Assembly (NCBI GenBank): GCA_029834535.1
Contig: JAQMWT010000406.1
Location: 62,001 to 126,000, forward strand
DNA length: 64,000 nucleotides
Origin: Chrysophaeum taylorii
Taxonomy: Eukaryota; Sar; Pelagophyceae; Pelagomonadales; Pelagomonadaceae
Reading direction: 5' to 3'
Shown: piece after piece, positions 40,683-52,099 of the stretch
Layout of the letters: each line of letters begins with the position of its first letter
Position numbering within the stretch: position 1 is the first letter of the stretch
Program-made: the position numbers and the translations under genes
Notes under the pieces: model-generated
The model's database searches: none
The model's input: the letters and a program-made list of their open reading frames with translations, nothing else
Told to the model about the DNA's origin: nothing

Positions 40683-42848
40683 TCAGCGCGCGAGTGTTGT
40701 CATGTTGTTGACCTTCTTCCCCATGAGCACGACGACGTCCTCCTCCTCGTCGGGTTGGCGCATCACACGAGGGTCGTTGGTGCTGCCTACGTTGTTGGTC
40801 TCGGCGATGATCGCCGCCGCTGGTTCTTCTTCGGCAATGCCTTCATCGTCCTCAAAGCCTTGGTCGTTGTTGTTGTTGTCTTTTCCTTCTCTTTCGAATT
40901 GGATGATGATGTCGTCGTCCTTGGCCACGGTGGTGCTATTGGCGAGACACTCGACGACGATCTCGGAGGGCTTGTCGAGTTTGGCCGTCGCCACCTTCTT
41001 TTTGTGCTCGTGCCTCGTCGCATTCGTGAGGCACTCGAGGCCGGTCGCGGGCTCGTCGACGACGGTCGTAGTTGGGGGAACCTTGTGCATCGTGAAGTTT
41101 GTGAGCTTTTCCGCCAAAACGCTGGTGGCGTGGCTCAGGCCGATCATCGTAAGATTGGGGAGCACGCGGCCCGAAATGATGACAGGTCTGGTCCCGCCAA
41201 AGTGGCCCGAGGGCAGCAACTCGGGACATCGCAGGCTCAGCTCGAGCTCGGCGCCGCTGCTCAGGCGCCAGGTCGTGTGCGTCGAGAACGTCGGTGCAGT
41301 CTCGGCCGTCCCGTCCTCCGCGAGGACGATCTCGTACCCGAAGTAGTCGTTGTCGTCGTCGTCCAACCGCCAGGTGCCGACGACATCCGAGGACGAAATC
41401 TCGCGGGCGGCGGCGGCGGCGACGGCGATCTCGTCCTCCGCGCCGAGCGCGACCGCAATGTCCTCCTCGGCAGCTGGCACCACCATGTCCTCGTCGTCGG
41501 CAGCTGCGATGACGAGGTCCTCGACGGCGGCGGCTACTGGTGTAACAACGACGTCCTCGGCAGCCGCGACGACGAGGTCCTCCTCGGCGGCTGGCACGCC
41601 CGCAACGTCCTCGTCTGCCGCTGCTAATACGACGTCCTCCTCGGCAGCTGCCACAACCATGTCCTCCTCCTCCTCGTCGTCGGCAATTGCGATGAATTCT
41701 TCGGCAGCTCGCGCACCAGCCACATCCTCGTCGTCGGCAGCCGCGATGAGGTCGTAGGCAGCAGCCGCGTCCTCGTCCGCCGGGATTTCGGCGACCGCGG
41801 GTTCCACGGCGGCGGCCGCGATGGGGGGTTCGAGGACATCGACGAGCTCGTCGATCGGGGGTACGACGGTGCGCGGCTCGGCGGGAGCAAAGAGGTCGTC
41901 AACGCGGACGAGTTTTGGCTTGGCTGGCGGGTGTTGACGGGCAACGATGTCTGCGTGAACTCGGGGTGGCGATTCTTCGGCGGCAGGGGAGGGGGACAGA
42001 GGGTCGGTCGCCGCAGCCGGGGTTGGCACGAGGTCGTTGTTGTTGGCCGGCTCGAAGAGATCGTCAACACGGACGACCTTTTTCGAAACGACGACGACGC
42101 CATTGGTGAGGTTGACCTTGCTGGCGCGGTTGTCGACGACAAAGTCGTCGAGCTTCGCGTCAACCCCGAGCCGATCGCGGTGGTCGTCGACCTTGTGGAG
42201 AACGGTGCGTCCGGCGAGCGTTTGCGAGAGCCATCTTTCGTTGACTTCATCGTTGATGTCGTGGGGCGCGGCCCGCGCCGGCGGCGAGTAGAGCTTTACG
42301 GGCTCGGGCGAAGCTTCGCCGGTCATCATCACGCCGCGGGGCGTGTATGTCAGGGAAGTCGAGAACGTCGGCTTGGTGTCGGGCGGCGGTCGTTCTTCTT
42401 CGTGTGTGCGCTCGGGTGGCGGTTCGTGCCGGCGCCTCGGTTTCACCAACAACTCGACACCAATCGCGTAGAGAGCGCCGACTACGAAGCGCCAAGACGC
42501 GCCGCTGAAGGGAGCGAGCGTGACAAACGCGACGAGCCCGACGTAGTTCGCCGCCGTCATGGCCGGCGCCGCGCTCCCGAGCGACGCCAGAACGGCCACC
42601 GCCGCCGCGCCCACCCGCGACACCCCGTCTTCGCGCAACGCCGCGACGCACACGCTCGCCACACGAACGCAGGCGGCCCCTCGCCCGAGCACCATGCTCG
42701 GCTTGATCTCCCCGGCGGCGAGCACACCTCCAATCGCTTTTCGTCGCCCGCTCACTCTCGCGCGCGGTGCCACCACACTTCCGAACCCGGACGTCTCCGG
42801 GATCACAATCAGGATCCCTACCAGCAGCGCCCTCCACACCAACAACAT
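40683..42848 (-). CDS. Plastid-type protein with acidic AEED repeats and C-terminal beta domain
   Basis: 721 aa from the ATG at 42848. The start LLVWRALLVGILIVIPETSG then FGSVVAPRARVSGRR is a textbook signal peptide plus Phe-led basic transit peptide. Two to three hydrophobic segments follow (residues ~60-145). VRVDDLF-[EA]-PA occurs twice. Residues ~330-490 are a run of ~12-18-aa acidic, Ala/Val-rich units such as AAEEDVV and AAADDED. The C-terminal part opens with VVGTWRLDDDDNDYFGYEIVLAEDG, the style of a lipocalin or fibrillin-like beta-barrel (V-G-x-W...DG). I cannot assign a function; a plastid-membrane-associated protein is likely. The neighbouring helicase gene starts 44 bp from its stop. 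Confidence 0.7.
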   Translation of the reverse strand: MLLVWRALLVGILIVIPETSGFGSVVAPRARVSGRRKAIGGVLAAGEIKPSMVLGRGAACVRVASVCVAALREDGVSRVGAAAVAVLASLGSAAPAMTAANYVGLVAFVTLAPFSGASWRFVVGALYAIGVELLVKPRRRHEPPPERTHEEERPPPDTKPTFSTSLTYTPRGVMMTGEASPEPVKLYSPPARAAPHDINDEVNERWLSQTLAGRTVLHKVDDHRDRLGVDAKLDDFVVDNRASKVNLTNGVVVVSKKVVRVDDLFEPANNNDLVPTPAAATDPLSPSPAAEESPPRVHADIVARQHPPAKPKLVRVDDLFAPAEPRTVVPPIDELVDVLEPPIAAAAVEPAVAEIPADEDAAAAYDLIAAADDEDVAGARAAEEFIAIADDEEEEDMVVAAAEEDVVLAAADEDVAGVPAAEEDLVVAAAEDVVVTPVAAAVEDLVIAAADDEDMVVPAAEEDIAVALGAEDEIAVAAAAAREISSSDVVGTWRLDDDDNDYFGYEIVLAEDGTAETAPTFSTHTTWRLSSGAELELSLRCPELLPSGHFGGTRPVIISGRVLPNLTMIGLSHATSVLAEKLTNFTMHKVPPTTTVVDEPATGLECLTNATRHEHKKKVATAKLDKPSEIVVECLANSTTVAKDDDIIIQFEREGKDNNNNDQGFEDDEGIAEEEPAAAIIAETNNVGSTNDPRVMRQPDEEEDVVVLMGKKVNNMTTLAR

Positions 42849-43134
42849 TTTTTTTGTTCGCGAGCAATAATGATAAGTGGGGGGGGACACACGACCAACG
42901 CCAAACTAACTAACTTCAGACCTCTCCCGAGCATGGGAGCCAGGCCGGACCGACAGGGGCCAGTCCGGAATCACGGGCCTGTAGACGAGGAGCGCCGAAA
43001 GGTCGGTCGGCCCACGCCATAAGGATGAAAGTCATCATCATTTCGACATCGCATCGCACTCAGCAACAACCGAGCACGAAAAATCAGCCGTCACCGAACA
43101 CACCAAACCGCCACCTATCTAGAACATCCTATTA
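42849..43134. other. Intergenic spacer
   Basis: 286 bp between two minus-strand genes: promoter side of the acidic-repeat gene and 3' side of the cyclase gene. No coding signal or recognised site. Confidence 0.5.
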
Positions 43135-46100
43135 CTAGACGGCCGCCACGACGCTCGCTGGCCTGAGCTGGTCGCGGACGTGGTCCGACTTTTTGGCGAC
43201 GCACGGGTAGTCGGCGGAGGGCCCAGCGATGCGAAAGCGAATTCGAAAGGGATGGGAAGTGGTGGACTGGCGGTGAGCCGGCGAGGCGACGGACCTGGTG
43301 TCCGAGGACGCGGGCGCGGCCGCGTATGTCGCCAAGACGCGCGCGTGCTTCTTGGCGACGTAGGGCGACACGAGGTCGAGGAGCTGTGCTTTGTCGTCGC
43401 GCGAGACGGCCAGCGCGTCGAGTCGTCGGAAGACGGTCTCAACCTGGGGCTCGGAGAGCCTGGCAACGAGCGCGCGCTGGACGAGCGGCTCGGCAAACTC
43501 GAAAACTTCCCCCCTCATCGCGACGAGGAGGTCCGACTCGGACGGTCTCTCCCCAGATGTGAGCTGGTACGATTCGTCGGCCGCGTGTCTTCGGCTGCCG
43601 TACGCAACTTCGCCATCCTCGCGGAGCGAAACGTCGTCGTCGGCGGCGTCGCTCGCGCAGCGGTTGAACATGGTGCGGCCCGAATCCTGGGGGGTGCAGA
43701 GGTCCTGACACACGGTTGCGGCCGAGAGGAGGTCCATGCCCTCGAGCGCGATCCCCACGAGGAGCCGCGGCGTGAACTCGCGGCGAAAGATGGACGCCGC
43801 GATCATCACTTGCTGCTTCCACACCGACAGCTCGTCGACCATCGTGAGGAGCGGCGTCGCGTGGATTTGCGGAAGGTCGAGCGTCTCGAGGTCGTCAGAT
43901 ACCCGGAGCGTCGGGAGTCCGGGCCCGTGATGCTGGATCGCGACGCGGCCCGTCTCCTTGGCTTCGGAGAGCAACGCGTTGAGCACGTCGGGCTCGCCCA
44001 ACGCCATCGCGACGAATTCGTCGAGAAGCGGGCAATCCGCGACGAGGTTGAGGGCGCGCTCGCGATCAAAATCGCTCGCGCTCGCGTTGCACAGCTTGAG
44101 CCGTTCGGCCGCGTAGAGTCGCGCCTCCTGAGGGTGAAGCCGCGCCATCTCGATGTAGGTGTCGGACGCGAGCGCGAGTCTGCGCGTCTCGAGCCACTCG
44201 GCACGTTCGAGGCCCGTCGCGCTCGATCGCGGCGCGACGACAAACACCAAGAACTGGTTGTTCGACATGAGCTCGTTTGAGTATTGGAGCATGTCGATGC
44301 CGTCGGTTGGCGCCTCCGACTTGCGGTTCGGCGACGTCGCGTCCTCGACGGCCCCCGACGACGACGCCGCGCCCGCGCCGCTCGTGCTAGCACCGCCGCT
44401 GCTGCCGCCGCCCCCGCCGCCGCCTCCTCCTCCGGGGTTTGTCGTGCTCCCGAACAGCAGCGACGGCGATTTGATGAACTTGGTCATGCGTCGCTTAAGT
44501 TTTTTGCGCTGCTTGATTGGCAGCGTCCCGTTGACGGCCTTCTTCTGCCACTGCGTGATCTTGTAGAGGACGTCCCACGACGCGTCATCCATCTGGTCGA
44601 GGTTGTCAAGGAGGAGCGTAATGCGCGCCCGCTTCGACGCTTGGAGGACCACCATCACGACGAGCTGGACGAGCCTCGCGCGGCGCATCATGGGCGTCAC
44701 GCCGCGGAGATGGTCTTCGTTCAAAAGTTGCGGGTTGCGCTCCTCGGGCATGAACATGTCGTTGAGCACCGCCGCGTATTTGTGGAGCCTCGGCGGCAGC
44801 GCGGCGTGGATGGCGCTCGTGCGCCCGATGAGCGAGAGTTGTGTCCGGTGGGGATCGTTTTCCGAGGCCGCGCCGCGCTTGCCGCTCAGCAGGTGGCCGA
44901 GCGACCGGCCGCGGGCGAGAATTGGTTGGTTTGTCGACAGCGAAGGACGCTGGCGCTTTGAAGTCGACGGCGGCGGCGACTTGCTGCTGTACGAGCCCGG
45001 CCCCGGCTGCGCGCCCGACAACATGGACCGAAAAGACGAGGAGCTGCGCCAGGGACTTCCGACGGAGGACTGCTGCTGCGGGCTCAACGGAGGGTCGCTC
45101 AGGACGCCGTCGCCGCCCCCTCTGTTGTACGACGACGAGTTTGATGACGACGAGTTGTTGTCGCTGGACGGACCCCTCCGCGGCGACCGAATCATCCTGG
45201 ACGCGGCGGACTTGGTGCTTCCCGCGGCGGACTTTGTGGTACTTCGGTAGCCGAACGGCGTACGCCGACGAAGCGTGTAGGCTTCAATCACGTCGAGCGC
45301 CGTTACGACGGGCGCGCGCCACGCGCCGCACATCGTATTGAGCGCGAGCGATCCGTCGTCGCACGCCGACACCGACCGCTGCGTGCGCAACAACGTCATC
45401 TTGTGAAACCTCGACAAGATGGTGATCGTCTCTTCGATGAAGCTGTGGGTCGCGGCCGCACTACAAATGCCACCGATCGCGCACGTCACCTTGGTCTGGT
45501 GCTCGAAGATGTCGGCGACCATGCGGACCCTCGCCTTGTGCGCCGAGCTCGGGTTGCGAGAGAAGCCCATGGGCGTGTTTCGTTGTTTCCACCCGAGCGG
45601 AACGTACGCTCGGAGCGTCTTGCCGCCCGGCACCTCGACACGGCACTCCTCGAGATTCACCTCGAGTTTCGCTTGGCGCGCCGTCGTGCCGCACACCAGG
45701 AGGACGTGGCCCGGCTCTCTGGCGAGCACGCTCGGCGTGCCGCACGTCTCTTCGAGCGTTCTGGCCGCGTCGACCGCCTCCCCGGCGACCATGTATTCCA
45801 TTCGGAGGGCGTCCCCGACCACCCCGCAAAACGCCCAGTCCGTCGCGATGCCGATCCAGTACCGGAGCCCTTCGCCGACTTTCTCCGCGATGCGCTCCTT
45901 GAGCAGGTAGACGGCGGCGAGCGCTCGCAGGGGACTCTTTTCGTACACCGAGCCCGGAAGCCCAAAGCACAACAACACGTGCATGCCGAGCCCGTCGCAC
46001 CGCATCTTTAGCGTCGAGCCATGGAGCCGCTCGACCGTACTGTGCACGCAGTTCACTACCTCCTGAGCCAGCGCAAACGCGGCGTCGACAAAGTCAACGC

Positions 46101-47505
46101 CATAGATGCGCATGGCGCACACGGTGAGTTGACGCATTTCGCTGATCTTGGCGTGCTCGAGGTACGACGCGTACGCGTAACGAAACCTCAACGCGCGATC
46201 GAACGACCGCGGCACGAACATGATGAGCTTCCGAAGGTCGACACCCACCAGCGTTCGCGAGATGGCCGGCCGGAGTCGTGGCTGGTACGAGGGACAACTC
46301 TTGACCTCTTCGTCGTCCGTACCCGTCGACGCGACGACCACCTCGACGACGATCTGATCGCCGCCGGGATCGCTGTCCGCCCCGGCGCTAGCACCACGAA
46401 GGCGCACAAGTTCCCCCTCCTCGGTACCGTCGTAGGTGGTGCGCAGGAATGCCCACGCCACCTTGGAGCACACGACATCGGAGGTCGCCGCCAAGCTCGC
46501 GCGACGCATCTGCTCGAGCGGAGCCCCCGCGACGACGAACTCGGCATACGTCGACATCCCCTCCGTCCCGGTGAGCACGAGGTTCAGGCAGGACACCGTC
46601 CCACACCCCAGACCCGAGCTTACGCCGAGTTTGATGCCTTCCACAGCCTGTGAGAGAGAGCGTCGTCGTCGTCGTCGTCGTCGGGATAAAAGGGAAAGCG
46701 TCGCACCGGTCGAGTCGCGAGGTATTCGCGCGTCTGGTGCGCGAACCTCGCCGCCGCCTTGGTGGCGTCGCCCAAGTTCTTCGGCCCTTCGGGACCATCG
46801 ACGGACCACATGAACAGCACCGTGTCGCCTGCACGGAGGAAGAGGTCGTCACACATCATACCGTTTGGTGGCGCGTTCTCTTCTCTCACCGTCGATTTTA
46901 ACGGTGTCGCCACCGGCAGCATCGGCGGCGTGTGTGAGGTATCCGTAGAACTTGTCGAGCTCGACGCAAAGATTTCTTGGCCCCACAAACTGGTTGTGGA
47001 GCTTGTTGATGAGCGACGTGAGCCCCGCCACCCGCATGAGCAAGACCGCCGCGGGAGCGCGCGCCTCGAAACTAGGCGATCGGGCAACGAGCTCTTTGAG
47101 CCTTTTCAGAATGAAGACCGGCACGAATGCCGAGTAGAGGTGATTCGTCTTCTCCTTTGGTTTTCGACGGCGCATCGCCAGCTTGGCAGGCGCCGACTGA
47201 GTGTCATTTGTTCCGAGATCCCTTTCCGAATCGAGCTGCAAGCTATTCAATCGTTTTTGCTGCGCGCGCTTCCGTTCGACCATCGCCTTGGACAAGGTGT
47301 AAAAGTCGTGCGCACCCCCCTCGTCCGAAGACTCCCCGTCGTTATCCGGCAAGTGCAACGCGGGCGCTGACTCCTCCTCAGATGACTCCCCATCGTTGGC
47401 CGGAAGCCGGCCCCTCGAGCTCACCTCTGGCGAAAACGCGCTCACCTCGGGCGAAAGCGGCGACAAGGGACTGCTTGGATACTGTGGCTCCTCCATCGTT
47501 TCCAT
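43135..47505 (-). CDS. Soluble-adenylyl-cyclase (ADCY10)-like protein, three exons
   Basis: Exons 47505-46890, 46828-46707 and 46647-43135 join in frame to 1416 aa. C1 (~120-330): FVPVFILKRL, AAVLLMRVAGLTSL, then across intron 1 the core KIDGDTVLFMW (compare KFAGDALLALW in ADCY10), then across intron 2 GIKLGVSSGLG. C2 (~415-570): RQLTVCAMRI, GLGMHVLLCFGLPG, YWIGIATDWAFCGVVGDALRMEYMVAGEAV. A long NTPase-like region follows, with a degenerate P-loop and a Walker B-like ITLLLDNLDQMDDASW. The first metal-binding Asp of C1 (VDISGFT in typical enzymes) is Arg here, while the second Asp is kept, so cyclase activity is doubtful. Ser/Pro-rich linkers interrupt the middle. Expected role: bicarbonate/cAMP signalling, if active. 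Confidence 0.85.
46648..46706 (-). other. Intron 2 of the cyclase-like gene (59 nt)
   Basis: Minus-strand intron starting GTGCGAC and ending CTCTCACAG. Removing it joins TREYLATRP to AVEGIKLGVSSG at phase 0. With intron 1 removed as well, the coding length is divisible by three (4251 nt including stop). Confidence 0.82.
46829..46889 (-). other. Intron 1 of the cyclase-like gene (61 nt)
   Basis: Minus-strand intron starting GTGAGAG and ending CCGTGCAG. Removing it joins ..KIDG to DTVLFMW, restoring the conserved cyclase core across a phase-1 junction. Confidence 0.88.
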
Positions 47506-49449
47506 GATCCAAAGATGGCGTCGCTAGTGACCCCGCGATCCACCGATCGCTAAGACGCCCGCAGACAGACACCCTTTGGTCAGACCCATATCCCCCTCCG
47601 ACGACGAGGTTAAATGCGACACGGTAGCGCCCAACGTTTCCCAGTTCTCTGACTTGCACCTGGCCCGACATCAGTAAAATGCCTGTCAAAATACACGCTG
47701 CTTTCTGCCAAGTACATGTATCCTAAAAAATATTAACATTGGCTATTTAAGTATATCCTGAAGTATCCTATGATCACGTTTTTTGTTCTGTTGAATGTGA
47801 CACGCTTCTGAAAAAAAACTAAGCTTGACCGATAGATTTTTGTTGGACTATTCAGTTTTTGCTGCGTCTTGGACTTTATGGGCCTCTAGAAGAGAGGCCG
47901 TTACGTTACGCTAGTTGGGGACTGCTGCGCTACAGAGCACATCGTCGTGGGCGGCATTGTGTGGTTCGCTGGTCCAAGAGCTCACCGTCGTCGAAGTTGG
48001 CGACGGGGCAGTGCAAATCTGTCCGACCGCGTCCATCGGGCAGCCTCCGAGATCATAAACGAGATGCCATCAAGACGACCTTCCCACGGCGCTGCGCGCA
48101 ATGCGCCGCATTTCATCACCACACGGCCGCTCGAAAGGCTACGCTTGCAACTTTATTCATAGACACTATTGATGGAATGCTTACTTCTGCTTGGTGGGAG
48201 AAACACATCATTTCATTAAAAAGCGTCCCAAAAGGGACGCGGGCGATCTGCGAACATCATAAGGACGAACGAACGAGCTCTAATTAACTTTACTAAGAGA
48301 CTGATAAGGTGCACAGACTGTCCGCATTCCATCTGGTCTGTGCAATACAGGCCTAAGATTCACTCACCGCGACAACTCAGTTCGTCTGCCGAGACGAAGA
48401 TGTGAAGCTCGCTGGGGGGTTCCACTCCCCTCCCCGGTTCCGCAGCGGACTCTGATCGGACTTTTGTCGGGATCTCGCTCTCGCTGTTGGCTGGTAGGCC
48501 CCTGATATTATCACGTTGTAGCTAGCGGGTGTGCAACCAAAACGAGGTTTGGTGGTCTACGACATTCATCGAGGCCGACGACGGCCGTAGCTTCATGACG
48601 CGTGCACTTCTTCTTCGGCAGCGGGCTCGTCGCGACCTTGCCGATGTTTTTTCAATATTTACGATAAAAAGCTCCCTGGCCAAAAGAGAGCTAGAATGGA
48701 CATATGATCGTAGCTCGAAGAGGCAGAATGGATATGCTCGCAGAGGAAGAAGCAAAAGAACATCTGCCACAGGACAATAATTCAGATGGATGTTGCTGGC
48801 TTCGGCCACATCCAGCTGCCTGAAGTGCAGGACATGGATCGTGATAATGCTGCTGTTTGTGATTTGGAATGCCGGTCCTGTCGCCGGGGGCTGCTTCCAG
48901 GACCCGCAAACGGAAAAAAAAAACGACAGGGTTTTGTATGCCCGGCTGCTAAGACTTCAGCGAAACTAGCCTTGCTCCAGCGATCCTCCTCCTGCTTCGC
49001 TTCTCCCCCCCCCGCTCTGATGATGTGCCCCCTTCCGCGGGCGCCCTGCCCGTACCCTTAAAGAATACTCTCGAGCCCCGTCGTGTAGAGGGCGGCGGTG
49101 GCAATAACAGCTGTTGGTGTGGTTTCCGTATTATTGTTTTGGTTCCCGGTCCATGCGTGCTTCCGAGGCTTCATTCCGCATGGTGTCTGTCGTCTTCTCT
49201 TGGAGGAATCGAGCCGCGGCTTAGAATCGCACTATCAAGTACAAATACATGTCAGTGGGCGGAGGTGCGTGGGCGTTGGGGTGCCAGTCTTTTCTTCTTC
49301 AGGAGACATCGTCGAGAAGACGGACGGAAACCACCCCCTTTGGTTTGGAGACTAGGATCATGTGATACCCCCTCTGCTCCTACTCTGCTGCTGGAACCAG
49401 TTGCCCTCCTCGAGTCTGACCCAAGGTTCTGAGCAGAAGCTTGCGGAGA
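47506..49449. other. 1.9-kb gap with no recognisable gene
   Basis: AT-rich in its first 350 bp (upstream of the cyclase-like gene), then mixed composition. Small frames at 47859-48287 and 48529-48780 lack motifs. No tRNA, rRNA or transposase remnant was recognised. Confidence 0.5.
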
Positions 49450-51042
49450 TTATTCGGTGAGACTGAGGATACGCCGAGCGCGTCGGCTCCCGAGCTTGGG
49501 TCTGGGAGCTGGGGGGGGGGGAGTGGTGTTCCGGGATGGTTTTTTTAACTGGGCGGGGTGGCTGAGGGGAAGATGGCGGTTCGGGGGGGTAGAATGCTTG
49601 AGGGAAGTGTTGGAGGAGAGGTCGGGCCACGGAATGATGATCGGCGGCTTTTTTGGGGGAAGTGGGCGAGGGTGGGTGCTCGTCGGCGGCCTTTTGTCCT
49701 CGAAGCACGAAACTTTTGGTTTTTGGGGTTCCTCGGGGTCACCACCACTCGGGAAAGGGAGTGTTCTTTTGGGGGGTAAATTCACGGATCCAGCAGCAGC
49801 GAGAGGTCTTTTTTTGCTCATCAAAGAAGAAGAAGAAGAAGAATTAGAAGCAGAGGAGAATCGCGCGAGGAAGGAGCGCGCCCTTTGGCTCACGTCCTTC
49901 GCGTCAATCTCGGCAAGTCCAGAGTCGCGCACCCACTTCGGAAGTAATGACTTGTAGTGGGTCCGATACCGAAGGTCTGCGAGAACCAAAACCCCGAAAT
50001 CACTTTTGTGGCGAATGAGGCGTCCGAGAGCCTGGTTAACCGCGCGCATCGCGTCTGCGTCGCGAGAGCTACCACCCTCCGGCGCCAACGGAACTCCAAC
50101 GATCATAACACAGTCACACTTGAGATCGATGCCTTCGGCGAGTTTGCCGCGGCAGACGCCGAAGAGGAGGTGGGTCCAATTCTTTTGGTCGACGGCAGCG
50201 AAAGGCACGAGCTTCAAGGCCTGGTCGAGAAATTCGTAGGAAGGAAAGAAGACAACGGAGCGTCGCGGGAGAGTGGAGATGATGTATGTCACATCATCCA
50301 TCGGGCGATGGGCCTTTGTGAATTTCAAGTCTCGGCCCTCGATAGTCGGGACGATCAGCGCTTCGAGCTGACTCGGGCTGATGCAGTGATCGTTTTCGAG
50401 CCTCAGAGGATTCCTCCTCAGTTTTGGCGACACGCCAACCATGGTCCCCGACGCAAATAGGCGGCAGTACGCGTCGGGCACCTCCCCGGTGATGTGATGG
50501 GCTTCGTCGACGATGAGGATGGCGCTCTTGAAGCCATCCATGAGCGCGTGTGGCGCGAACGCGATCTCGGCTCCGGTCGCCTGCGCCCGCGCGGCGAAAA
50601 AACCGCAGGCACCCTTCGCCGCGTAGGCCTTCGCAAGGTCCTCGATGTCGGTGGCTCGAGCGTACGCGCGCGGCTTGGGACACTTGGCGGCCTTGCACGC
50701 TTTGGCCTGCGCCTCGCCTTTGAGCGATCGGACCTCGGGCACGTTGCACAGTTTGTCGCGCCCCGCAAGCCACGCCACCTTGAACCGCCCGATCAAGCCG
50801 AGTTGCCCGATCGCCTGACCGAGTTGGGCGTGCGTCCGCGACGCGTACACCACTTTGAGATTTCGCGGTTTCGCGAAAGACAGCGCCGCAGCGAGGAGAC
50901 ACAGTGTTTTTCCCGTGCCCGTCGGAGACTCGAGGATTGCGTCGCGCCGCTCGCGCAAAGCGCGCAACACGGCGCTCATCAGCCGCACTTGGCACTCGTA
51001 CGCCTCGAACGGAAACGGCACCTCGACGCCATCGATCAACAT
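49450..51042 (-). CDS. Compact RAD3/DDX11-type Fe-S DNA helicase
   Basis: 530 aa from the ATG at 51042; the upstream in-frame codons begin with TTG. SF2 DEAH helicase of the XPD/FANCJ/RTEL1/DDX11 class: Q-motif-like FPFEAYECQ, Walker A SPTGTGKT (39-46), YASRTHAQLGQ (motif Ia), four Cys (C99, C116, C121, C146) spaced as Fe-S ligands, DEAH (179-182), SVVFFPSYEFL, GKLAEGIDLK (motif V) and QALGRLIRHKSDFG (motif VI). It unwinds DNA 5'-3' in this class. It is much shorter than XPD (~760) or DDX11 (~900): the arch and early second RecA region are abridged. The ~140-aa Pro/Ser-rich tail is disordered. Confidence 0.88.
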   Translation of the reverse strand: MLIDGVEVPFPFEAYECQVRLMSAVLRALRERRDAILESPTGTGKTLCLLAAALSFAKPRNLKVVYASRTHAQLGQAIGQLGLIGRFKVAWLAGRDKLCNVPEVRSLKGEAQAKACKAAKCPKPRAYARATDIEDLAKAYAAKGACGFFAARAQATGAEIAFAPHALMDGFKSAILIVDEAHHITGEVPDAYCRLFASGTMVGVSPKLRRNPLRLENDHCISPSQLEALIVPTIEGRDLKFTKAHRPMDDVTYIISTLPRRSVVFFPSYEFLDQALKLVPFAAVDQKNWTHLLFGVCRGKLAEGIDLKCDCVMIVGVPLAPEGGSSRDADAMRAVNQALGRLIRHKSDFGVLVLADLRYRTHYKSLLPKWVRDSGLAEIDAKDVSQRARSFLARFSSASNSSSSSSLMSKKRPLAAAGSVNLPPKRTLPFPSGGDPEEPQKPKVSCFEDKRPPTSTHPRPLPPKKPPIIIPWPDLSSNTSLKHSTPPNRHLPLSHPAQLKKPSRNTTPPPPAPRPKLGSRRARRILSLTE

Positions 51043-51305
51043 CTCCACCACCACCAAACGGTTTTTTATTTCTAAGTCGTGAAAGAAAAGGGGCGGAAGG
51101 GTAAGGAAGAAGGAGAGAGGGAAAGCCGTATTACGGACAGAAAACCCTCGTGTAGAGATAGGTGTGAAATGTTCCAGTGTCGCATAGCTCTCTGGACCCC
51201 CTCGACGTGTGGAAACAGTTTGTGCATTTCAGACGTGTTCTTGAGGCGGAACTTGTGCAATATACATGACAATGGAACAAACAACAACAGAACAGGGCAA
51301 ATTAA
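51043..51305. other. Boundary between host helicase gene and retrotransposon
   Basis: Holds the 5' flank of the helicase gene and the 3' end of the retrotransposon. A purine run (GAGGGGG on the minus strand, 51197-51203) is a candidate 3' polypurine tract. No sequence here matches the right side of the element (63570-64000) well enough to call LTRs. Confidence 0.4.
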
Positions 51306-51890
51306 TTATGATGTCGAGCGTGTTGTAATGTTACGCAAAGAAGCTGTATCAGCATCCACGTCAGATGTATGGTCCAGTTCATCTTCACTATTATCACCCA
51401 GTTCCTTTGACTCTGGAGAAGGTGAGTTATGTACATCTGATGGTGGGTCGTTGGTAGTGTTAGTATTGTGCGTAGTCATTGCATCACTCAAGGTAACCAA
51501 GGGTGATATGACAGATGAAAGGAAAGACATAGCAGTGTCAGGAGTAAAAGCGTGTAGATCCAATGCAGGAATAACACGATCATTTGCATCAGACATAGCT
51601 GCATGGAGATGATGAGCTGCTGCGTCGATTTGAACTTGCTGAGCCTCATTATACGTATTTGGAGGGAGCTGTCCAATAGATGAGATCAGTGATCGAGAAA
51701 TAATATGGACAAATACAGCAGAAGACGGGATTATGATGTCCTGATGCATCTGAAGACTTGACAGGTTGTTGTCTAGTAGAGACACATGCTTGATGTTCTC
51801 AATCACTTGGGTGTTTAAATTTTCGTAAATTTCTTGCATCTGTGTGAGAGATGTTGATGCAAGCGATAGTTGTTCCTCTTGTGCCTTCAA
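51306..51890 (-). pseudogene. 3' ORF of the retrotransposon, coiled-coil C-terminal part
   Basis: About 194 codons. Starts with a Gln/Leu-rich coiled-coil-like stretch (LTQMQEIYENLNTQV) and ends with an acidic, Ser/Thr/Asn-rich tail. No family recognised. It continues, via a frameshift, the frame at 51887-52096 and shares the element's base composition. Confidence 0.5.
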
Positions 51891-52096
51891 TTCTGTTCGG
51901 TATTAGTGAGACGCAAGGATAAGGACCGAACCTCTTCTTTTAATTGATGTAAAGATTCAGCCATATTATCGTTAGTTTTATCCGGCGTAGGTTCAGCGGG
52001 TGGATTGTCGATCGGCGCTGGTGAAACATCTTCAGAAGAAGTATCATCTGAAAAGACATCATTTATGTCCGAAGGGTAGCCAACCTGGACTAGCAC
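51887..52096 (-). pseudogene. 3' ORF of the retrotransposon, acidic linker part
   Basis: 69 codons, rich in Asp/Ser/Pro/Thr and ending in a coiled-coil-like LHQLKEEVRSLSLRL. It overlaps the next fragment by four bases in another frame, which indicates a single broken ORF rather than separate genes. Confidence 0.45.
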
Positions 52097-52099
52097 ATT

